Shown: positions 6,376 to 11,560 of the stretch, in pieces
Layout: every line of letters starts with the position of its first letter
How positions within the stretch are numbered: position 1 is the first letter of the stretch
NCBI GenBank assembly: GCA_905215225.1
Contig: CAJMPM010000024.1
Location: 1-11,560, forward strand
DNA length: 11,560 nt
Direction: 5' to 3'
Origin: an uncultured bacterium
GTDB taxonomy: Bacteria > Actinomycetota > Coriobacteriia > Coriobacteriales > Coriobacteriaceae
Notes under the pieces: generated by a model
The model's database searches: none
What the model was told of the DNA's origin: nothing
The model's input: only the letters and a program-made list of their open reading frames with translations
Made by a program: the position numbers and the translations under genes

Positions 6376-7824
6376 ATGGCAGAATCTCGTGCGGAGCGTA
6401 GGGCTCGTCGTGCTTTGGTGGAGGCGGCTGAGGGTTCGAAGGAGGAGAAATCTTCTACGAAATCCAAGTCTTCTAAAGCTGCAAAAAGCAAATCGACCAA
6501 GAGCAGGGCTAAGACCAAGCGTTCTGACTCTCGTCGAGGCGGAGACAAAGCGCCTCAGGCTCGTTCCAAGCGCCCGCATAATGATTCGGATTCGTCTGCG
6601 CGTAAGGCTGTGGACCCCAAGTCCCCCTGTTCGATCATGAAAGCTTGCGGTGGGTGCACGGCGCTCAATCGTCCTTATAAGAAGCAGCTCGCCGCCAAGC
6701 AGGCTGCTATGGAGGAGCTTTTTGCTTCGCTTTGTGAGCGTGAGGGCATTGCTGTAGATCCTATTCGTGGCATGGGTGTCACCCTGGGCGACCCGGGCAA
6801 ATATCCTGCACCGCGTGGCTTTCGTCATAAGGCTGCCACTCCCTTTGCTCCCGGTAAGGAGGGCGCCGTCCGTTGCGGTTTCTTTGAGCGCGGCACGCAC
6901 AAGATCGTTGCCGTACCCGAATGCCCCGTCGAGGCACCGGGCGCCCGTCAGATTCTCAACGGCATCGCACGCGAAGCTGAGCGGCTGCATATTCCCGCCT
7001 TTAATGAGGACAAGCATCTTGGTTTGCTTCGCTATGCCGTCGTCCGCTGCGGTTGGCGTACCGACCAGGTCATGGTCACGCTCGTGACCGCTCAGCGCGA
7101 CTTGCCGCATGCGCAGGAGTTCTTTGAGGCTGTCGCCGCACTCGATCCGCGCATCGTCACCGTCGCCCAAAACATCAACGGACGCCCCGGCAACGCCATC
7201 CTCGGCGAGGAAACCCGCATCGTGTATGGCGACGAATGCATGCGCGATCAGCTGCTCGGCTGCGAATTCGCCCTCTCCCCCACCGCGATTTATCAGACCA
7301 ACCCGCACCAGACTGAGCTGCTCTATCAGCTCGCTATCGACGGCATGGATTTGCACCAGGGCGATGTGCTCATGGATGCCTACTGTGGCAGCGGTACCAT
7401 CGGTCTTTGCGCAGCTAAAGATGCCCAGAACAAGGGTATCGGCATTATGCTGCTCGGCGTGGAGCGCAACCCGGCGGGCATTGCCGACGCACGTCGCAAT
7501 GCCGAGCTCAACGGCCTCACCCGCAGCGCCTGGTTTATGGCCGACGATGCCACCGATTACATCCTAGATGCCGCCGGCAACAACGAGCGGGTCGATGTCC
7601 TTTCCATCGATCCGCCGCGCGCCGGCTCTACCCCCGAGTTCCTCGAAGCTGCCTGCGCACTTAAGCCGCGCCGCATCACCTATATCAGCTGCAACCCCGT
7701 GACCCAAGAGCGCGACCTGCACCAGCTCCTCGACGGAGGCTATCGCCTGCTCAAGATCACGCCCGTCGACATGTTCCCCCACACCGACCACACCGAAACC
7801 GTAGCGGTCCTCGAACGCCGCTAA
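6376..7824 (+). CDS. rlmD: 23S rRNA (uracil-5-)-methyltransferase, RlmD/RumA-like
   Basis: The 482-residue enzyme should methylate C5 of a uridine in 23S rRNA using SAM. Residues 1-80 are a Lys/Ser/Arg/Ala-rich tail; I see no TRAM domain there, although E. coli RumA has one at this end. The Fe-S cluster cysteines are present as C85, C91, C94 (CX5CGGC) and C183 (PECPV). SAM motif I is DAYCGSGTIGL at 334-344. IDPPRAG is at 411-417, the catalytic nucleophile is Cys439 in YISCNP, and Glu474 in HTETV lies 35 residues later, the same spacing as the Cys and Glu pair of E. coli RumA. GGAG at 6365-6368, 7 nt before the ATG, supports this start. The exact target (U1939 or U747) cannot be told, because Gram-positive family members can modify either or both. 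Codon choice shifts from T-ending codons early in the gene to C-ending ones later. Confidence 0.88.
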   Translation: MAESRAERRARRALVEAAEGSKEEKSSTKSKSSKAAKSKSTKSRAKTKRSDSRRGGDKAPQARSKRPHNDSDSSARKAVDPKSPCSIMKACGGCTALNRPYKKQLAAKQAAMEELFASLCEREGIAVDPIRGMGVTLGDPGKYPAPRGFRHKAATPFAPGKEGAVRCGFFERGTHKIVAVPECPVEAPGARQILNGIAREAERLHIPAFNEDKHLGLLRYAVVRCGWRTDQVMVTLVTAQRDLPHAQEFFEAVAALDPRIVTVAQNINGRPGNAILGEETRIVYGDECMRDQLLGCEFALSPTAIYQTNPHQTELLYQLAIDGMDLHQGDVLMDAYCGSGTIGLCAAKDAQNKGIGIMLLGVERNPAGIADARRNAELNGLTRSAWFMADDATDYILDAAGNNERVDVLSIDPPRAGSTPEFLEAACALKPRRITYISCNPVTQERDLHQLLDGGYRLLKITPVDMFPHTDHTETVAVLERR

Positions 7825-7852
7825 CCAACCTCAGTAGATTTTTGGGACAAGA

Positions 7853-7882
7853 AAGGGGGCGACCCGCCTGGGCCGCCCCCTT
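7853..7882. terminator. Bidirectional terminator between rlmD and PHP genes
   Basis: AAGGGGGCG (7853-7861) pairs perfectly with CGCCCCCTT (7874-7882). An inner CCC/GGG stem (7863-7865 with 7870-7872) extends it after one mismatch. It lies 28 nt after the rlmD stop and 20 nt beyond the stop of the convergent PHP gene. The flanking T tracts are short on both strands. Confidence 0.78.
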
Positions 7883-7902
7883 CGCTTGGTTTATAAATTC
7901 CG

Positions 7903-8724
7903 CTACATCCCCTTGCGCAGATCGCACACGCCGGCTGCCGCCATCTCGCGCAGCAGCGTCTCGCGGTCGCGCGTCACGATCAGGTCTAGCGGGAAGTGAA
8001 TCTCGTCGAGCAACTTGCGGGCGTGATCGAGCTTGCCAATGGCCATGCCAATGTGGGCATCGGTCGACACGCCAATGCCCACGCCCAGCTCGGCGCAGCG
8101 CTCGGCAATCTTGCGGCATACGGCCCAATGCTCAGTGTCGACACCATGTTCAAGACTATGGTTGTTGATCTCGATAATCTTGTGCTTGGCCTTGGCCGCC
8201 AGCAGCACCTCATCGATATCGAACGGCACGCCCGAACGACCCGTGTGACCCAGCATGAACACCTTGGGATGCTCCAGGGCGTTGATATACATCTCGGTCG
8301 TCTGGGCCAGCGTCGCGCCCCCAGCAATCTGCGGATTATGCACGCTTGCAACCAAATAATCCAAATTACGCGTAACCAAATCGAACAGCGAATGCTGACG
8401 GCTGTACGAATCGCCGGCAATATCGAGCGTGACAGGAGTGTCCTCGCCAAACAGGCTTCCGTCCAGCGAAACGATATCGGCCTCGGCACCACGCAGCACC
8501 AGCACGCCACTCCAAATGCGTGGCCAGATATCCTGGTTAATAAAGAACTGGAAACTGCGCAGGTCATTGGGGCAAGCCGTAACCATAGAGCTCAAATGGT
8601 CGGCGGATCCGAGCACCTGCAGGCCACGCTCTGCCGCCCAGTACACATTCTCCTCAATGGTCGAATATGCATGCGCAGAGAACATCGTATGGGTATGAAT
8701 GTCACAAGAAAGCAGGTAGGGCAT
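7903..8724 (-). CDS. PHP-domain metallophosphoesterase, YcdX-like
   Basis: This 273-residue protein is a probable trinuclear-metal phosphatase of the PHP superfamily, cytoplasmic (no signal peptide seen). All nine metal ligands known from E. coli YcdX have counterparts: H10 and H12 in DIHTHT, H18 in SAHAYST, H43 in SADH, E81 in RGAEADI, H129 in SVHN, H160 in GHTGR, and D222 and H224 in STDAH. WPRIWSGVLVLRG and EINNHS also match YcdX. An extra stretch of about 25-30 residues (about 87-120) lies between the E81 and H129 ligands relative to YcdX. AAGGAG just upstream supports the ATG at 8724. Physiological substrate is unknown; histidinol phosphatase activity is less likely given the closer YcdX resemblance. 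Confidence 0.85.
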   Translation of the reverse strand: MPYLLSCDIHTHTMFSAHAYSTIEENVYWAAERGLQVLGSADHLSSMVTACPNDLRSFQFFINQDIWPRIWSGVLVLRGAEADIVSLDGSLFGEDTPVTLDIAGDSYSRQHSLFDLVTRNLDYLVASVHNPQIAGGATLAQTTEMYINALEHPKVFMLGHTGRSGVPFDIDEVLLAAKAKHKIIEINNHSLEHGVDTEHWAVCRKIAERCAELGVGIGVSTDAHIGMAIGKLDHARKLLDEIHFPLDLIVTRDRETLLREMAAAGVCDLRKGM

Positions 8725-8761
8725 CAGGTCTCCTTATCTGGCACGGCCGTCGCTTATATTC

Positions 8762-8791
8762 ATTGTACGCATAGCCTTCGATAGTCGTAAA
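8762..8791 (-). promoter_or_regulatory. Putative promoter of the PHP gene
   Basis: On the minus strand TTTACG (complement of 8786-8791) precedes TACAAT (complement of 8762-8767) by 18 nt. The boxes match consensus at four and five of six positions. Transcription would start near 8755, about 30 nt before the start codon. Confidence 0.5.
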
Positions 8792-8824
8792 ACCACTCCA
8801 TCCCAAAGACACAACGTCCATGAC

Positions 8825-8855
8825 AACGGGGTCCGGCTTAACACCAAACCCCGTT
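8825..8855. terminator. Weak hairpin after the aminotransferase gene
   Basis: AACGGGGT (8825-8832) pairs perfectly with ACCCCGTT (8848-8855) around a 15-nt loop, 35 nt beyond the aminotransferase stop on the minus strand. It is not followed by a U run in that direction, so termination is uncertain and some read-through into the PHP gene is possible. Confidence 0.4.
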
Positions 8856-8889
8856 TCACGTAAAACATTGTAGGCAGAGCGCTTTACTT

Positions 8890-10074
8890 TTAACGATACT
8901 CGTCCGCCAACTGTTTCCAAGCGGGTAGCGAATTGACAATCGTTTCGTAACTCACGCAATAGCCCAGGCGGAACCAACCCGGCATACCAAAGCTGTCCGA
9001 GGGAACCGCAAGCAACTCATACTTCTTTGCGCGCTCGCAAAACGCATTCGCATCGGACTCCAACGCTTTCACCCATAGGTAGAACGCGCCATCCGGCTCA
9101 ACATAGGTGTAGCCATACTCCGCTAGTGCGTCGGTAAGCGCGGTGCGGTTGCGCGCATAGGCCTCAACGTCACTCGGCTCATCGATGCAGTCGATAATTA
9201 CGCGCTGAAAGAGCGCCGGCGCGCACACGAAGCCCAGCGTACGGGCAGCACCCGCAACAGCCGGCATCAGACGGGCAGCCTGCGGATTGGTGTTGGGAAC
9301 CAAGATCCAACCCACGCGCTCACCAGGCAGCGACAGCGACTTGGAATACGAGTAGCACACGATGGTGTGCTCGTAGATCGAGGGCACCCAAGGCACCTCG
9401 GCACCGTACACGATCTCGCGGTACGGCTCATCCGAGATGAGCATAATCGGATTCTCGGGATCGCGCTGAGCGTTGGCCTCGCGCAGAACATTGGCCAGTC
9501 GCGTCAGCGTGTCGCATGTATATACGGCACCGGTCGGATTGTTGGGCGAGTCGATAATGACGGCAGCCGTCTTATCGGTGATCGCCTTGAGCACGTTGTC
9601 CACGCTCAGCTGGAACGTGTCTTCATCGGCAGGCGCCTCAACACACGTACAGCCGGCCTTCTCAATCCAAACGCGATACTCCGGAAAGTACGGGGCGATA
9701 ACAATAACCTCGTCGCCCGGGTTCGTAACGGCGTTGAGCGTGCAGGTGAGCGAGGCCGCAGCACCCACCGTCATAAAGACGTCCTTGCCCTCATAGCTCG
9801 TGCCAAAGCGGCGGTTGAGCGATTCGGCGACGGCTGCTCGACATTGCGGCAGGCCCGGCGCGGGAGTGTAGCCGTGCAGCTGGTCGCTCGGCAGCTCCAG
9901 GGCCTTCTTAATCGACTCAGCCACAGCAGCGGGCGCCGGAACGCTCGGGTTGCCCAGCGAAAAATCGAATACGTTCTCCGCACCGATCTGTGCCTTGCGC
10001 TCAAGACCATAGCTAAAAATCTCACGGATGATGGAGCTTTCCGCACCGCGAGCATACATAGTTTCGTTGATCAT
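8890..10074 (-). CDS. PLP-dependent aminotransferase, class I/II (aspartate aminotransferase fold)
   Basis: The 394-residue enzyme transfers amino groups using pyridoxal phosphate. Fold-type I residues are all visible: N179 in SPNNPTG, D215 and Y218 in ISDEPY, the Schiff-base Lys245 in SYSKSLSLPGERVG, the phosphate-binding Arg253 in the same motif, and the substrate carboxylate Arg369 in GWFRLGY. Length is normal for AspC/AlaT-like enzymes. The ATG at 10074 is chosen because an AGGGGA ribosome binding site lies about 5 nt upstream; a longer frame runs to 10173 but would extend into the inverted repeat at 10134-10195. Substrate specificity (Asp, Ala, aromatic or other) cannot be assigned. The neighbours do not indicate a pathway, although the amino-acid importer is on the same strand a few kilobases away. 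Confidence 0.92.
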   Translation of the reverse strand: MINETMYARGAESSIIREIFSYGLERKAQIGAENVFDFSLGNPSVPAPAAVAESIKKALELPSDQLHGYTPAPGLPQCRAAVAESLNRRFGTSYEGKDVFMTVGAAASLTCTLNAVTNPGDEVIVIAPYFPEYRVWIEKAGCTCVEAPADEDTFQLSVDNVLKAITDKTAAVIIDSPNNPTGAVYTCDTLTRLANVLREANAQRDPENPIMLISDEPYREIVYGAEVPWVPSIYEHTIVCYSYSKSLSLPGERVGWILVPNTNPQAARLMPAVAGAARTLGFVCAPALFQRVIIDCIDEPSDVEAYARNRTALTDALAEYGYTYVEPDGAFYLWVKALESDANAFCERAKKYELLAVPSDSFGMPGWFRLGYCVSYETIVNSLPAWKQLADEYR

Positions 10075-10098
10075 CTGTTCCCCTTTCGCATAGGCGCT

Positions 10099-10104
10099 AT
10101 TGTA
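10099..10104 (-). promoter_or_regulatory. Putative -10 box of the aminotransferase gene
   Basis: TACAAT on the minus strand (complement of 10099-10104), in the context GCGTACAAT, lies 24 nt before the start codon at 10074. The same GCGTACAAT nonamer occurs at the likely PHP promoter. No clear -35 hexamer is visible at the expected distance. Confidence 0.35.
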
Positions 10105-10133
10105 CGCTTTAGCCGAGCAAAGTGCCGTAGCAA

Positions 10134-10195
10134 TGTTGATTGGGGACAGACTTAAATGCGTGAAAACGCTCATTTAAGTCTGTCCCCAATCAACA
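10134..10195. repeat. Perfect 25-bp inverted repeat with GGGGACAGACTTAAATG arms
   Basis: The arms at 10134-10158 and 10171-10195 are perfect reverse complements over 25 bp with a 12-nt loop. Each arm carries GGGGACAGACTTAAATG reading inward. It lies between the terminator of ftsH and the leader of the aminotransferase gene. It has no T run and is separate from the ftsH terminator at 10221-10252. The motif resembles the GGGACAG palindrome at 51-109, which suggests a dispersed REP-like family mobilised in trans; no transposase gene is in this window. Confidence 0.75.
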
Positions 10196-10220
10196 GATGG
10201 CCCCATATCGCTCAAAAGAA

Positions 10221-10252
10221 AAAGCCTCCGCAGGTTTCCCCGCGGAGGCTTT
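10221..10252 (-). terminator. Intrinsic terminator of ftsH
   Basis: AAAGCCTCCGC (10221-10231) pairs perfectly with GCGGAGGCTTT (10242-10252) around a 10-nt loop. On the minus strand the stem runs into TTTTTCTTTT (complement of 10214-10223). It begins 11 nt after the ftsH stop codon. Confidence 0.92.
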
Positions 10253-10263
10253 CGTTAGAAGGA

Positions 10264-11560
10264 CTATTTGTCGCCGTCGGTGCCGGCACCGGTATCGACG
10301 GCACGATCATCGCCGGCATCATCAGATGTGACTTCGGCATCCTCCTGCATGGCCGCCTGCGCAAAGGCCGCGGCATCAGCCGCCAGCTCCTCCTCGCTCA
10401 TACGAGGCGCGCGCTTCTTGGTCGGCATGCCGGCCGCCTTGGCATTGCGCTCCTCCTTGGCCGCCAGGATATCGCCCTCGCGTTCAAGGTAGGCATCCCA
10501 CTCGTTGTCGAGCAGGGCGTTCACGGCGTCGCCCTCGACGGTCTCGCGCTCAAGCAGCACCTTCGCCATCAGATCAAGCTGATCGCGACGGGCATCCAAA
10601 ATCTCGACCGCGCGGCGATGGGCCTCACGCATGATGCGCTGAACCTCGATATCGATGCGGCGCGCCGTCTCCTCGGAGTAATCCTGGTGATCGGCGTAAT
10701 CGCGACCAAGGAACACCTGATGCTGCGCCTCGCCAAACACTTGCGTGCCCAGCTCCTCGCTCATGCCCAGACGCGTAACCATCTCGCGCGCCATCTTGGT
10801 CGCGCGCTCCAGGTCGTTGCTCGCGCCCGACGTAATGTCATCGCACATGAGCTCCTCGGCAACGCGACCGCCCAAGAACACGGCGAGCTCGTCGAGCATC
10901 TCGTTCTTGGTCTTGAGGAAGTGGTCCTCCTGCGGAAGCTGCAGCGTGTAACCCAGAGCCTGACCGCGGCTGACGATCGAGATCTTGTGGACCGGATCGG
11001 AGTGCTCCAGGATGTGGCCCACCAAAGCGTGACCGCTCTCGTGGTAGGCAATCGTGGTGCGCTCGGCCTCGGTCATCACGCGACCCTTGCGTTGCGGTCC
11101 GGCAATCACGCGCTCCATCGATTCCTCGACCTCGTCCATCGAGATCACGGAACGATGACGGCGAGCGGCCAGCAGCGCAGACTCGTTGAGCAGATTTGCC
11201 AGATCGGCACCAGTAAAGCCAACGGTCATCTGGGCGAGCTTCTCAAACTTCACGTCCTCGTCCATCGGCTTGTTCTCGGCATGCACGCGCAAGATCTGCT
11301 CGCGGCCCTTTACGTCCGGGCGGTCGACCGTGACCTGGCGGTCAAATCGACCGGGGCGCAGCAATGCCGGGTCCAGAATATCGGGACGGTTGGTTGCGGC
11401 GATCAGGATGACCGACTCGCTTTCCTCAAAACCGTCCATCTCGACCAGCAGCTGGTTGAGCGTCTGCTCGCGCTCGTCGTGACCGCCGCCCAGACCGGCT
11501 CCGCGTTGACGTCCCACGGCATCGATCTCGTCAATAAAGATGATCGTCGGAGCCTGGGAC
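10264..11560 (-). CDS. ftsH: ATP-dependent zinc metalloprotease FtsH (partial; N-terminus beyond the window)
   Basis: FtsH is a membrane-bound hexameric AAA+ protease that degrades misfolded membrane proteins and short-lived regulators. The frame is open to the right edge, so about 431 C-terminal residues are present; the transmembrane segments and Walker A lie outside. Numbering from the first full codon at 11559, Walker B IIFIDEID is at 6-13, the second region of homology ATNRPDILDPALLRPGRFDR follows with arginine-finger residues near 68 and 71, the zinc site HESGH is at 173-177, and the third zinc ligand is Asp249 in SNDLERAT. The product ends in a long tail of about 75 residues, first Lys/Arg-rich (PTKKRAPR) and then strongly acidic. 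A GTG at 11517 lies in frame inside the AAA domain and is not the real start. A strong terminator follows the stop. Confidence 0.95.
   Translation of the reverse strand, partial: SQAPTIIFIDEIDAVGRQRGAGLGGGHDEREQTLNQLLVEMDGFEESESVILIAATNRPDILDPALLRPGRFDRQVTVDRPDVKGREQILRVHAENKPMDEDVKFEKLAQMTVGFTGADLANLLNESALLAARRHRSVISMDEVEESMERVIAGPQRKGRVMTEAERTTIAYHESGHALVGHILEHSDPVHKISIVSRGQALGYTLQLPQEDHFLKTKNEMLDELAVFLGGRVAEELMCDDITSGASNDLERATKMAREMVTRLGMSEELGTQVFGEAQHQVFLGRDYADHQDYSEETARRIDIEVQRIMREAHRRAVEILDARRDQLDLMAKVLLERETVEGDAVNALLDNEWDAYLEREGDILAAKEERNAKAAGMPTKKRAPRMSEEELAADAAAFAQAAMQEDAEVTSDDAGDDRAVDTGAGTDGDK

Noticed and set aside
6238..7356. A 372-codon minus-strand frame opposite rlmD
   Set aside because: It is antisense to an enzyme with all catalytic residues and shows no domain of its own.
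8734..8868. A 44-residue small open frame on the minus strand before the PHP gene
   Set aside because: It has no Shine-Dalgarno, overlaps the predicted PHP promoter and ends in its ribosome binding site; nothing supports translation.
10075..10173. An N-terminal extension of 33 residues on the aminotransferase
   Set aside because: It would run through the likely -10 box and into the inverted repeat, and the ATG at 10074 has a good ribosome binding site.
1..11560. A defence system, toxin-antitoxin pair or mobile gene cluster
   Set aside because: All recognisable genes are housekeeping or nutritional. No transposase, integrase, paired small genes or CRISPR-like spaced repeats are visible.

Overview
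This window reads as ordinary chromosome from a high-GC Gram-positive bacterium. The protein styles suggest a Coriobacteriia member, most likely Collinsella-like: an acidic-tailed FtsH, an EF-G-like paralogue, a short-form Endonuclease_NS_2 nuclease and a Tat-type lipoprotein binding protein. That placement is inferred from general family knowledge and was not tested by a search. I see no tRNA, rRNA, CRISPR array, transposase gene or phage gene.

Layout, left to right. (1) Positions 1-265 are non-coding and hold an imperfect palindrome (51-109), then the ribosome binding site of a secreted or membrane-anchored DNA/RNA non-specific nuclease (266-1249, +). (2) A bidirectional terminator (1309-1343) separates it from a convergent EF-G-like translational GTPase paralogue (1377-3452, -). 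(3) A three-gene amino-acid ABC importer lies on the minus strand: Tat-type substrate-binding lipoprotein (6034-5174), permease (5174-4521) and ATPase (4528-3764). The genes overlap by 1 and 8 nt, so they form a translationally coupled operon. It ends in an 11-bp hairpin at 3699-3728 and begins at a convincing promoter (6091-6119) with an operator-like palindrome in the leader. (4) The divergent spacer 6035-6375 is rich in palindromes: a 139-bp element with 36-bp inverted repeats (6130-6268) and a second hairpin (6272-6320). (5) A 23S rRNA uracil-5-methyltransferase of the RlmD/RumA type (6376-7824, +) is followed by a terminator shared with a convergent YcdX-type PHP metallophosphoesterase (8724-7903, -). 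(6) A class I/II PLP-dependent aminotransferase (10074-8890, -) comes next. Upstream of it is a perfect 25-bp inverted repeat (10134-10195), and then the terminator and C-terminal two thirds of ftsH (11560-10264, -), which runs off the right edge.

The genes do not form one pathway. Only the ABC importer is a clear functional unit; the rest are independent housekeeping or nutritional functions, each with its own terminator. I did not find a convincing new multi-gene system. The points most worth a second look are the three palindromic elements (two share a GGGACAG...TTA core typical of REP-like repeats), the EF-G paralogue with non-consensus G3 and G4 GTP-binding motifs, the operator-like palindrome of the importer operon, and the RlmD protein whose N-terminus is a basic low-complexity tail where a TRAM domain would be expected.
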